A stretch of 64,000 nt of DNA from Pseudoalteromonas aurantia 208. GTDB taxonomy: Bacteria > Pseudomonadota > Gammaproteobacteria > Enterobacterales > Alteromonadaceae. Below, in pieces: positions 28,795 through 38,211 of the stretch. The notes beneath the pieces are model-generated. The model was not told the origin of the DNA. It was given only the letters and a program-made list of their open reading frames with translations, and made no database searches. The position numbers were made by a program, and so were the translations under genes. Location: contig NZ_AQGV01000012.1 in the NCBI RefSeq assembly GCF_014858725.1, positions 2,046,001-2,110,000 of the forward strand, in the 5' to 3' direction. How positions within the stretch are numbered: the stretch's first letter is position 1; every line of letters begins with the position of its first letter.

Positions 28795-31248
28795 ATGACA
28801 CTCATTTTTACCCTAGCCTTGCTCGCGCTTCTTGGCGCAGCGAGCTATCATCGAGCCAGCTGGAACACTTGCATAGGGATAGCTGCAATAACATTGTTAA
28901 TTGGTACATTCGCAAGTGCATTCGGTGCACTTACCTGGTTAGTCTTTCTAGCCATCACTGTACCATTATCACTCACTAACATTCGTCAGCAGTATATTAT
29001 TGCTCCGTTATTCAAGGCATTCAAAAAAGTTACACCTACCATGTCTGACACGGAAAAATCAGCAATCGATGCTGGAACCACGTGGTGGGAAGCTGATCTT
29101 TTTTGCGGAAATCCTAATTGGGAAAAATTACATCAATACCCAAAACCTCGGTTAACCGTCGAAGAGCAAGCGTTTCTTGATGGCCCTGTTGAAGAAGTTT
29201 GTGCAATGCTTGATGATTGGAAAGCAACCCACGAGCTAACTGACTTACCACAAGATGTCTGGCAATATTTAAAAGACAACAAATTCTTTGCCATGATCAT
29301 CAAAAAGCAATATGGTGGCCTTGAATTTTCAGCTTTTGCACAATCATGCGTGCTGCAAAAACTCACGAGTAAATCAACATTACTTTCATCTATTGTAGGT
29401 GTACCTAACTCACTTGGTCCGGGTGAATTATTACAACATTACGGCACTAAAGAGCAAAAAGACCACTACCTACCCCGTCTTGCTAAGGGACAAGAGATCC
29501 CATGTTTTGCATTGACGTCACCAGAAGCTGGTTCCGATGCCTCTGCAATTCCTGATTATGGCATTGTGTGTAAAGGTGAATGGGAAGGTAAAGAAACATT
29601 AGGTATTCGATTAACATGGAACAAACGTTATATTACGCTTGCTCCAGTCGCAACTGTGTTAGGGTTAGCATTCAAACTGCGCGACCCCGACGGCTTGATA
29701 GGCGAAGAAAAAGAACCTGGTATTACCTGTGCTTTGATACCAACAACAACGCCAGGTGTTAAAATCGGTCGCCGTCATTTTCCTTTAAACGTACCGTTTC
29801 AAAACGGGCCAACACAAGGTGATGACATATTTGTACCCATTGACTACATTATAGGTGGCCCAGAAATGGCAGGCCAAGGCTGGCGTATGCTGGTTGAGTG
29901 TCTATCTGTTGGTCGCGCTATTACCTTACCGTCAAATTCGACTGGTGGGATAAAATCTTTAGCGCTAGCAAGCGGTGCGTATAGTCGTATTCGTCGTCAA
30001 TTCAAATTACCAATTGGTAAAATGGAAGGGGTTGAAGAATCTCTCGCAAAATTAGCTGGCTACGCTTATAGCACAGATGCTGCAGTGAGTATGTCTACCG
30101 GTGCGGTTGACTTAGGTGAAAAACCTTCAGTCGTGTCTGCCATCTTAAAATACCACCTAACAGAACAAATGCGCGCATCTACGATGCATGCGATGGATAT
30201 TCATGGTGGTAAAGGTATCTGCCTTGGCCCAAATAACTATCTAGGCCGCGGTTATCAAGGTGCCCCTATCGCCATCACGGTTGAAGGCGCAAACATATTA
30301 ACCCGTAATATGATCATCTATGGACAAGGTGCTATTCGTTGTCACCCATTTGTACTGGCTGAACTTAATGCCGTCAGCATGAGTGACAAACAAGCCGCAC
30401 TTGACAGTTTTGATTCATCATTAATGGGCCATATTGGCTTCACAATATCAAACCTTGTACGCACTAAATGGTTAGCACTAACGGGGGCACGCTTTACTAA
30501 AGTACCATATAACGATGAAACGGCAGTTTTTTATCGTAACGCAAGTCGGTATAGCGCATCTTTAGCGCTTATGTCAGACATTTGTATGGCTGTATTTGGT
30601 GGTTCGTTGAAACGAAAAGAGCGAATCTCAGCACGACTAGGTGATTTACTCAGTTACCTTTACCTTGTTTCTGCAACGCTTAAGCGCTACAACGATGAAG
30701 GTCGTAAGAAAGAAGATTTGCCATTTGTACAGTGGAGCTGTCAGGAGCACTTATACTTGTGCCAACGCGCATTGGCAGATCTCATCAACAATATGCCATC
30801 AGCACCATTACGTGCCGTATTAAAACTGGTTTTATTCCCATTTGGTAGACCTATTCGTAAACCAACTGACACGTTAGAACACAAACTTGCACATTTGCTA
30901 CAAACACCAAATGAATCAAGAGACAGGCTTGCTGCTCATATTTATTTAACGGATGAACCTTTAAACCTAATTGGTAGACAAGAACAGACTTTAAAAGACA
31001 TCCTTGCTGTGGAACCCTTGTTTGATAAAGTGTGTCGCGCCAAAGGGCAAAAACTGCCATTCACACAATTAGACAAAGTCGCCCAAATGGGACTTGACGC
31101 AAAAATTCTCAATGAAGATGAGGCAACACAACTCGCTGAGGTTGAAGCCAAACGTCTTGCGGTGATCAATGTCGATGACTTTGACCCCAGTGAGCTTATG
31201 GCCGGGAAAGCTGCTAAACCGACAGTCCAGGGGGTAGATGCAGCATAG
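28795..31248 (+). CDS. fadE: Acyl-CoA dehydrogenase, FadE type
   Basis: About 817 residues, catalysing the first oxidation of fatty-acid beta-oxidation at the inner membrane. Two hydrophobic N-terminal segments (about residues 1-65) are followed by the acyl-CoA dehydrogenase domains ([54 protein letters not shown]) and the long C-terminal extension of FadE. The ATG at 28795 has AAGGAAG upstream. A candidate FadR operator lies just before it and a terminator follows. Confidence 0.95.
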   Translation: MTLIFTLALLALLGAASYHRASWNTCIGIAAITLLIGTFASAFGALTWLVFLAITVPLSLTNIRQQYIIAPLFKAFKKVTPTMSDTEKSAIDAGTTWWEADLFCGNPNWEKLHQYPKPRLTVEEQAFLDGPVEEVCAMLDDWKATHELTDLPQDVWQYLKDNKFFAMIIKKQYGGLEFSAFAQSCVLQKLTSKSTLLSSIVGVPNSLGPGELLQHYGTKEQKDHYLPRLAKGQEIPCFALTSPEAGSDASAIPDYGIVCKGEWEGKETLGIRLTWNKRYITLAPVATVLGLAFKLRDPDGLIGEEKEPGITCALIPTTTPGVKIGRRHFPLNVPFQNGPTQGDDIFVPIDYIIGGPEMAGQGWRMLVECLSVGRAITLPSNSTGGIKSLALASGAYSRIRRQFKLPIGKMEGVEESLAKLAGYAYSTDAAVSMSTGAVDLGEKPSVVSAILKYHLTEQMRASTMHAMDIHGGKGICLGPNNYLGRGYQGAPIAITVEGANILTRNMIIYGQGAIRCHPFVLAELNAVSMSDKQAALDSFDSSLMGHIGFTISNLVRTKWLALTGARFTKVPYNDETAVFYRNASRYSASLALMSDICMAVFGGSLKRKERISARLGDLLSYLYLVSATLKRYNDEGRKKEDLPFVQWSCQEHLYLCQRALADLINNMPSAPLRAVLKLVLFPFGRPIRKPTDTLEHKLAHLLQTPNESRDRLAAHIYLTDEPLNLIGRQEQTLKDILAVEPLFDKVCRAKGQKLPFTQLDKVAQMGLDAKILNEDEATQLAEVEAKRLAVINVDDFDPSELMAGKAAKPTVQGVDAA

Positions 31249-31304
31249 GCTTAGTGTCTAAATATGTAATAACCCACCAAGATAAGATCAACCCAACCCT
31301 AAAC

Positions 31305-31328
31305 AAGCCAGCATATGCTGGCTTTTTT
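31305..31328 (+). terminator. Rho-independent terminator of fadE
   Basis: Perfect palindrome AAGCCAGCATATGCTGGCTT followed by a run of T. Confidence 0.9.
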
Positions 31329-31525
31329 GTAACCATGCAACAATGTAATACTCCTAAATTCAATTGTATTAAATAAATGTTTAGGTATTACAGCAGGTAC
31401 ATGACGTAGTAATCAGGCAAAAATTTCGATGTATCGTTATTCTACACCCATCACCTTTAACATAATGAATAAGTCATTTGGCCTGCTAGCATGATGGCTG
31501 GTTTCACTAAATGGGAATAAATCCC

Positions 31526-32602
31526 TTAAGTGATCACTTTAATTACAAACAAGGAGATCGAACTTGAAGCCCATACAACTGCCGTTAATTTCGGCTTATT
31601 TATAGCACTATACATAAGAGCCGGCATACAAAGTAAAGCGCCACTCATGTAGATGTCAAAGCCCAGTAAAAAGCCAGAGCAACACCACAATATAATGCAT
31701 AATATTGATAATAAAAAAATTTGCACACGTTTAATATCCTTATACTTACCCAAAGACTCCCAAAATAAGCGTGTTTCTTGTAAATGCTGGTTGGTTTCAA
31801 TCATTAATGTTGACCACCAAAGCTGGTTAATAAGTACCGCAGCTAACATATACCAGTGTAGTAAATCAGGCCGCATAATTTGAATAATGTCCGCAGCCCA
31901 CAGTACTAAAAAAGTGGCCGTTGCACGCCAAGTCAGCACCCAAGAATGCGCAAATGCATAATGAACCCAAAACGACCATATATTAATTGGATAGGTCAGA
32001 TTGGGGGAATGTACTTTGGGTATAAACCAGCAACCAATCAATAGCACGTTTGTACAAACTAAAAAGTGCAGGATAGATGGTGACCACCACAGTGATATAA
32101 ACGCCATTAATAACGCCCAGTTGACTGCTTGTGGTCGGTATAATAACCCCATAGCAAAGCTAACTTGAGTCAACATAAAGAGCAAAAGCTGTGGCGCCTG
32201 ACTGAGCTTTTCCCAACCCATAGCGACTGCCAATATCAATGTTGTGACAAGCAAAACATGACTTGCGAGTAATAACACAACATCAGCCAAATACTTATGC
32301 CATGCACGGGGTAATATACTATTTTGGAAACACCTATGCCGACTATCTAAAATTGCAGGTTTTAGAACGGTAATTAACAGAGTTTGAATTAGTAAATAAG
32401 CAAATGCAACTTGTATGCTAACCAATATGCTATCACTTTGCACGATCTTACCTAAACCAAAAAACAGAGACGCAATTAACCCTGGTAAAAAAATATAGAA
32501 TAGCGTGGTGATCATCAAAATAAATTGATTAAGTTGATTAACTAACTCTTTAAGTTCCGCCTTAAAAGCTCGGTATCGATATTGATAGAAGTGTTTCATC
32601 AT
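31526..32602 (-). CDS. Multi-pass membrane protein, probable ABC transporter permease
   Basis: 358 residues with about ten hydrophobic segments, and a basic aromatic N-terminus (HFYQYRYRAFKAELKE). It is not recognised by motif and may belong to an uncharacterised DUF family. It starts 22 bp after the ATPase gene on the same strand, so it is most likely the membrane partner of that ATPase. No periplasmic binding protein is nearby, which points to an exporter (inference). Tryptophan and leucine content is high. Confidence 0.7.
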   Translation of the reverse strand: MMKHFYQYRYRAFKAELKELVNQLNQFILMITTLFYIFLPGLIASLFFGLGKIVQSDSILVSIQVAFAYLLIQTLLITVLKPAILDSRHRCFQNSILPRAWHKYLADVVLLLASHVLLVTTLILAVAMGWEKLSQAPQLLLFMLTQVSFAMGLLYRPQAVNWALLMAFISLWWSPSILHFLVCTNVLLIGCWFIPKVHSPNLTYPINIWSFWVHYAFAHSWVLTWRATATFLVLWAADIIQIMRPDLLHWYMLAAVLINQLWWSTLMIETNQHLQETRLFWESLGKYKDIKRVQIFLLSILCIILWCCSGFLLGFDIYMSGALLCMPALMYSAINKPKLTAVVWASSSISLFVIKVIT

Positions 32603-32624
32603 AATCTGTTAAACACCTTCACGG

Positions 32625-33209
32625 TTAAACTTTCTTAAGTGGCTGACTATCAAAACCTATATCCAAAAATGGCTGCGGTTCATGGTTACTTATAATGACT
32701 TGGCCTTCGTAGGCACAGATCCACTCTAACACTACATCAAGGCCTCGCTTATCCAATGCCGCACTCGGTTCATCTAAAATCAAGTAAGGAGTGTTTCGCA
32801 TCACAGCATTAATAAGCTGTAATTTCTTTAGGTTACCAGATGATAAATCTTCCACTTGAGTATGCAAAAACGCATCAAAACACAAATCGGTTATAAATTG
32901 TTGAGGTAAGGTACATTGCCAACTTGATGCTGTCATTGTGAGTATCTGCTGAGCTGTTAAATATTCTGGAAAAACAATTTTATCCGATGCTAAACTCACA
33001 CAGCTTTGCAAATGGGCGTGTTGCTGACCATTGAGCGTAATGTGCCCAGAATAAAAACTATCCAGTCCGGCTATTATTGTAAAAAGTGTGGTTTTCCCTA
33101 GGCCATTCTTTCCTTCTACACAAAGCTTTTGCGCGGTAAACGTATTATTATAATTTTCAAATATACATTTTTTACCAAAATACTTTGTTAAATTAGCAAC
33201 TTCAATCAT
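32625..33209 (-). CDS. ABC transporter ATP-binding protein
   Basis: A short, 194-residue ATPase with Walker A GKNGLGKTT (about residues 34-42), signature LSSGNLKKLQL, Walker B plus catalytic Glu LILDEPSAALD, and switch His in ISNHEP. The signature reads SSGN rather than SGGQ. The small size and the pairing with one large permease resemble CcmA-like exporters and lantibiotic-immunity ATPases. First gene of a two-gene unit; substrate unknown. Confidence 0.88.
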   Translation of the reverse strand: MIEVANLTKYFGKKCIFENYNNTFTAQKLCVEGKNGLGKTTLFTIIAGLDSFYSGHITLNGQQHAHLQSCVSLASDKIVFPEYLTAQQILTMTASSWQCTLPQQFITDLCFDAFLHTQVEDLSSGNLKKLQLINAVMRNTPYLILDEPSAALDKRGLDVVLEWICAYEGQVIISNHEPQPFLDIGFDSQPLKKV

Positions 33210-33379
33210 TATTATGCAGGGCTTATATCTGTTCCTTTATTAGGTGACTCTAACATATGCAAAGTTGCAGGTGTCATTAAGAATGTTACACAATGTGTTA
33301 TTTAGTCACTTAATAATTACCAATATAAAAAACGAGCATAGAGTGCCCGTTTTGATAAATAGCGATATTTGCTTGTATG

Positions 33380-33853
33380 TTACAGCGCCGCTAAGATCAC
33401 TTCCGCTTTACTGACTTCAAATGACTTAGGCGCTTCTACATTAAGCTGAGTGACAACGCCATCTTTTATAATCATGGCATAGCGCTGCGAACGAATGCCA
33501 CCAAATGTCGCTGTGTCCATTTCAAGGCCTAGAGATTTAGTAAAGCTTGCATCGCCATCGCCTAGCATCATTAATTCTGATGCATTATGCGCTTCACCCC
33601 ACGCTTTCATCACAAACGCATCGTTTACTGATACACAAGCAATAACATCAACGCCTTTGGCTTTAAGCTGATCAGCCAATACCACATAGCCCGGTAAATG
33701 GGCCGCTGAACATGTTGGTGTGAAAGCGCCCGGCACCGCAAACAAAACAACGGTTTTGCCTGCGAACAATTCTGTTACTTGGTGCTCTACCATACCGTCA
33801 TCTGTTAAATGACTGAGTGTCGCTTGTGATAAAGTTTGCCCTTGTTCAATCAT
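33380..33853 (-). CDS. Peroxiredoxin, Prx5 type
   Basis: 157 residues. It reduces hydroperoxides through the peroxidatic Cys-48 in the motif PGAFTPTCSAAHLPGY. A second cysteine is Cys-73 (IACVSVND), found in bacterial Prx5 proteins. A conserved Arg lies in GIRSQRYAMI. No signal peptide, so cytoplasmic. It is reduced by glutathione/glutaredoxin in related proteins. Single gene with AT-rich flanks. Confidence 0.92.
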   Translation of the reverse strand: MIEQGQTLSQATLSHLTDDGMVEHQVTELFAGKTVVLFAVPGAFTPTCSAAHLPGYVVLADQLKAKGVDVIACVSVNDAFVMKAWGEAHNASELMMLGDGDASFTKSLGLEMDTATFGGIRSQRYAMIIKDGVVTQLNVEAPKSFEVSKAEVILAAL

Positions 33854-33945
33854 GGTGTTCCCTTAAAAAGAATATGTATTTATTTGTTGTATTGCTGAAA
33901 TCATTTATATGACAGCATTAGTCGATCTGCGACAAGTATACAAGA

Positions 33946-34848
33946 TTAATGTAATGCGTGAGCACGTCCGGCATATTCACTGTAAAAAGATTCGATCGCG
34001 CCACGTTTTTGCATTGTCACAAACACTTGAGTCCCCTGCACTCCACCAAATGCAATATTTGTTGGGTACTTTCCTTTTAAGCGCACGGTATGTAATAAGC
34101 TTCCACTTGGAGACAGCACTACGACTTCACCTGCGCCATAGCGAGCTACATATAAATTACCTTGGCTATCTGTGCGCATACCATCAAGGCCGTGCTTCGT
34201 AAATTGGTAAAACAACCGCTTGTCACTCACATCGCCTTGCTCATTTAGCGTAAATGCCCATATTTTTTGTTGCTTGCTTTCATTTACATACAAGGTAAGG
34301 TTATCGGGACTAACTTCAATACCATTACTTGTACCCATCTCTGCTTGTAACAAGCTCACCGTGCCATCCGTCGCTATCCGCCAAATTTGACCCCGCCCGG
34401 AAGACCAATTAGGATCACTCGCATAAATCATTCCATCATCACGAATGGCAATGTCGTTTGGTTGATTCATAAGTGGCTCATGGGCATGAACCGACACAGC
34501 ACCTTGCGGTGTGATTTTTAATATATTATGGCCGGTATAATCTGCCACAAACATATCTCCATGCTGATTAAAACGAATACCATTACCAACGCTCCCTTCC
34601 GGCAAAGTGAGCCAAAGCTTTGTATTGTTCTTGCCTTGAACTACCCCTATTGTGCCCTGTTGACCATAGTTCACCGCGTATAAAGCTCCATGGCTATCAA
34701 CCGCAGGACCTTCAACACCCTCGGTAAATGTACCATCGGCTACCCAATCCATTGCTTGAAAAATAACGGGGTTATTCTCGTTAAAGTGCACCGTGCTATT
34801 TTGGCAACCACCTAGCAACGTTAGCATCACCCAAAAAAACTTCTGCAT
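33946..34848 (-). CDS. SMP-30/gluconolactonase-like lipoprotein
   Basis: 300 residues. A lipoprotein signal with lipobox LLGGC ends at Cys-15, followed by a six-bladed beta-propeller of SMP-30/gluconolaconase/LRE type (DGTFTEGVEGPAVDSHGALYA, PNDIAIRDDGMIYASDPN, SNGIEVSPDNLTLYVNES, LDGMRTDSQGNLYVARYG). The Glu, Asn and Asp positions that usually bind the metal are present. Likely a periplasmic or outer-membrane-anchored lactonase or sugar-binding protein; substrate unknown. Confidence 0.85.
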   Translation of the reverse strand: MQKFFWVMLTLLGGCQNSTVHFNENNPVIFQAMDWVADGTFTEGVEGPAVDSHGALYAVNYGQQGTIGVVQGKNNTKLWLTLPEGSVGNGIRFNQHGDMFVADYTGHNILKITPQGAVSVHAHEPLMNQPNDIAIRDDGMIYASDPNWSSGRGQIWRIATDGTVSLLQAEMGTSNGIEVSPDNLTLYVNESKQQKIWAFTLNEQGDVSDKRLFYQFTKHGLDGMRTDSQGNLYVARYGAGEVVVLSPSGSLLHTVRLKGKYPTNIAFGGVQGTQVFVTMQKRGAIESFYSEYAGRAHALH

Positions 34849-34953
34849 TTTATTATCTTTGTCCTTAAAATTATTGAGTATGACCTGCGAAATGACTCTT
34901 GTTAATTGAGAATAAGTAATACACAGATCATATGCCGAGCTTTATCACACGAG

Positions 34954-35667
34954 TTAAAGTTTGTTACGCGTCAATCTAGGCTCAATGAGCATCAGTGCGA
35001 TACCCAGCAAAGCCCCTGTCAAACCTATAAATTGCAGTAAAGTATTACCAAATCTCGTTTGCTGCTTTACATCTTTACTTACTTTATAAAGCCGGCGACC
35101 CTGTTCAATCTCTTTGATAAATTCATCACCTAAATAGTCAAATGATAAAATAATCGATATATCTCTTCGTTTGAGCATTGCTCGCCGTACCTCTTGTATG
35201 TCTACATCATGAGGTACAAAACGAGACCAGCTGTAAAAAATATCTTGGGCCTCATTAGGTAAAACAACCCCTCGAGACTCATATTCATACAATGTTTGTG
35301 GGAACACTAAGTTTTGAAATCCGACGTAAAAACAGCTGCCACCAAGTGATACCAGCAATATAGCAACGTATAACAAAGTACGTTGTTTGATTGAATTGTC
35401 GCGTAGCTGGCGAGCATACCATGACTCTATATCTGGAATTTGGCTGAAATGGTGTTGATTCGCTTGCCCTTGAACGCCAAGCATAAAGTCCTCAACGGTG
35501 AGCTCTAAAGCATCTAGTAACTGGCGAAAAACCTCATTAGAGGGCACAGATTTATCATTTTCTAATTTTGATAAATAACTCTGTTCTACCCCCATCTTCT
35601 CCGCCAGTTGAGGCTGGCTCATATTTGCTGTGGTACGTAAGTGTTTTATGTAGTGACCGAGTGTCAT
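34954..35667 (-). CDS. Membrane-anchored XRE-family regulator
   Basis: 237 residues. The N-terminal helix-turn-helix of Cro/C1 type spans about residues 5-60 (MSQPQLAEKMGVEQSYLSKLENDKSVPS). Two membrane helices follow (about 97-117 and 213-232), enclosing a roughly 95-residue segment likely in the periplasm. The start is supported by AAGGAT. A DNA-binding domain joined to a membrane sensor without a kinase suggests one-component sensing, but no target is evident. Confidence 0.82.
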   Translation of the reverse strand: MTLGHYIKHLRTTANMSQPQLAEKMGVEQSYLSKLENDKSVPSNEVFRQLLDALELTVEDFMLGVQGQANQHHFSQIPDIESWYARQLRDNSIKQRTLLYVAILLVSLGGSCFYVGFQNLVFPQTLYEYESRGVVLPNEAQDIFYSWSRFVPHDVDIQEVRRAMLKRRDISIILSFDYLGDEFIKEIEQGRRLYKVSKDVKQQTRFGNTLLQFIGLTGALLGIALMLIEPRLTRNKL

Positions 35668-35799
35668 CTTTTAATCCTTGTTATGGCTTGAAATCACAGC
35701 CCATTCTTGGCTAGTCATGCATTAATACCAAGGTGAATATTCAAGAATAACAAGGAATATTAGCAAGTTAAAGCTAATACCCCATCAATCACTTCAAAT

Positions 35800-38052
35800 T
35801 TAGAAACCGTATCTAAATTTCAAAATGATACGCTCTTCATTCGGGGTTTGCCAAAGCCGCTCAACACTGCGTGACCAAGGTTCAGCCGCCACGTTCTGCT
35901 TTTGCATATTATCAATTTGCGTCGCCCCTCGGCCATAAACCAAATATATATCGGAAAAAGCACCTAATCGATAACGCAACTTCATTTGCGATACTAATCG
36001 CTTGTCTTCAAAACTGGTATCCAGATTAGTAAGCTCTGTTAAACTCCCGTCTGTGATACTAAATACCTGCTCACTTTTTGCTTCAAGTACGGCCCATTGC
36101 AAATAAATACTCAGTTCAAGATCATCAGTTAATAGTCCTGTAACTTTATTTTCATTCACGAAATACGCTCTATCGTACTGCGTTAGCTGGTTATGAGAAT
36201 TCGCTATTAGCCAACCGTCCCCTTTACGGTAAAAGTTATTTATATTGATATTCCAATTTTCATGCGGCATAAAAGTAAGATCTAACGCAAACTGTTGCGC
36301 GATGCCATTTAGTCCTTCTTGATCATACTGGTAACTGGCAGCCCAGCTAAACTTCCCAACATAAGAGCTACGATAAAATACCCGAGACCCCCATGTATCT
36401 GGTTGCTGAAAACGATCACTGTTATAGCCCACATTATCTTGCCACCCCGATGAATTATGTGTCAGTGTCGCCGATGCCTCTGCACCACCATTTAACATCA
36501 CATTAGCGCTGTACTGACGTTGAGCTGGTAATTTAATCCCCTCATCATTAGATTCATAAGCGACCGCTATTTTTTGTTTTACGCTCGTGACCAATGGCGA
36601 ATTAAAATTAATAGCATGACTGAACTCCCCTTGCCAATAACGCCAGTCATTGCGCTTAATATACCCTAAATCACTTACATCAAACTTTTCGTCTAACTGT
36701 AAGTAAGACGACTCAAATTGAGTATTAGCAGAAAATTGATACCCCAACTTTAGTGACGCACCTCGGCCTTGTTGACTTGTCTGACTTTGCGAAATATCAC
36801 TGTGCATCATGGTACTTTGCATTGACCAAGTAGCACTTTGGTATTGAGTGTCCCACGCAACGCTGCGAGCATCTCTCTCTATAAATGGACGTTCAGTATG
36901 TGTCATCAGTAACCCAGTCTGCCAAGCTTTATGACGATACTTGCCCCTTATGGCGTAAAATGACTTACCCACATCATTACCTAATTTATCTTCTTTTACG
37001 GCAAAAGCACCAAGTTGTAGCTGCTCTGTCTGCTGTACAAACCTGACTGCGGCATCTATCGGTGTTGTTATATGCATCATATCATCACTACCCGCTCCAA
37101 TACGCCGAGTATGAATAAGTGTGGTATCTTGCAGGCTTTGTACATTAAAGACATTAATGTCTTGGGTAAAAAATGCACGTTTGTCTGAGCGCAGTGTTTC
37201 GACTGCACTATAATTTAAGTCCACCTCATCACTGTCTATCTGACCAAAATCAGGGTTTATCGCAACACTCAGCTTTTGATGGTGATCTGGCTTATAAATT
37301 AAGTCGAAGCCGATATTATTTAACCCTATATTGTCAATCAGGTCTTGCTGACGAGTGATATACGGAACAAACGTGACCTGATGCTCTTGGGGGATAATTG
37401 CTTTTACTTTAGGCATCGTTAAAAAGAAGTCAGCATTGGCCGTCGTCTGTTTCTGTGATGCATATAGATGATTATTAACTAACTGATACAACTGCACTGA
37501 CACACCAATTTCTGATGCATCTCGTAGATTCTTTTTATTATAAAAAGACACTGTATGCCACGGAATAAACGTTTCACTAGACCAAAAGTCTGCTGCCTCA
37601 AAGTATGAGGTCTGCCAATCTCCATCCCAATCACTGTCGGTTGTTAATTGTGGCGTAAGAACTGCATCTTGAACCCCTCCACCTAATCCGACCACAAACA
37701 AATACGCACCACTGCCATCACCAGAAAAGTCTAAATAGATACGATTAAAATCAGCTTGGATGAACCCATCTTGTAAATTGAATTGCTTCTTTCTTTCTCC
37801 TTCTTTTTGCCAATTAATAATACCGACATACACGCCTTGTGCTGTGGTCACTACCTTACTTTCCACTTTATCTAAATACTCAGTATGCGTGGCTGGTACG
37901 ACTTCATAAAAGGTCTTTGTTGCAGAGACATCCTGCCAAGCTTGATCAATTAACTGGCCATCTAACACTATTGACACGTTATCTTTTGCACAAACCAATG
38001 TACTCATTAACCCTAAAATCAACACATATATATTTCGTAACACACCACTCAT
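35800..38052 (-). CDS. DUF5916 outer-membrane protein with CBM9-like domain
   Basis: 750 residues. There is a signal peptide (residues 1-22), a CBM9-like beta-sandwich (about 25-215, VLDGQLIDQAWQDV and YLDFSGDGSGAYLFVV), then the DUF5916 hallmark NPDFGQIDSDEVDLNYSAVE and DKRAFFTQD (about 265-300). A long beta-barrel-like region ends in KFRYGF. Such proteins are common beside polysaccharide, peptide or steroid catabolism genes, but the function is unknown. It is divergent from a ToxR-like regulator with 159 bp between, which suggests local control. Confidence 0.85.
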   Translation of the reverse strand: MSGVLRNIYVLILGLMSTLVCAKDNVSIVLDGQLIDQAWQDVSATKTFYEVVPATHTEYLDKVESKVVTTAQGVYVGIINWQKEGERKKQFNLQDGFIQADFNRIYLDFSGDGSGAYLFVVGLGGGVQDAVLTPQLTTDSDWDGDWQTSYFEAADFWSSETFIPWHTVSFYNKKNLRDASEIGVSVQLYQLVNNHLYASQKQTTANADFFLTMPKVKAIIPQEHQVTFVPYITRQQDLIDNIGLNNIGFDLIYKPDHHQKLSVAINPDFGQIDSDEVDLNYSAVETLRSDKRAFFTQDINVFNVQSLQDTTLIHTRRIGAGSDDMMHITTPIDAAVRFVQQTEQLQLGAFAVKEDKLGNDVGKSFYAIRGKYRHKAWQTGLLMTHTERPFIERDARSVAWDTQYQSATWSMQSTMMHSDISQSQTSQQGRGASLKLGYQFSANTQFESSYLQLDEKFDVSDLGYIKRNDWRYWQGEFSHAINFNSPLVTSVKQKIAVAYESNDEGIKLPAQRQYSANVMLNGGAEASATLTHNSSGWQDNVGYNSDRFQQPDTWGSRVFYRSSYVGKFSWAASYQYDQEGLNGIAQQFALDLTFMPHENWNININNFYRKGDGWLIANSHNQLTQYDRAYFVNENKVTGLLTDDLELSIYLQWAVLEAKSEQVFSITDGSLTELTNLDTSFEDKRLVSQMKLRYRLGAFSDIYLVYGRGATQIDNMQKQNVAAEPWSRSVERLWQTPNEERIILKFRYGF

Positions 38053-38211
38053 ACTTCAATCCAATTGAAAAAATTTTCCCTATAAAAACAAATATCACTG
38101 TGAAAAATACTGAATTTTATCTGAAGAAAGCTAGCTAAACCCTTACGAGTCTTGACTTTATAATGATAAAAGTTAACTTTGTACTCATATAAAGAACATA
38201 GATGATGCGCT

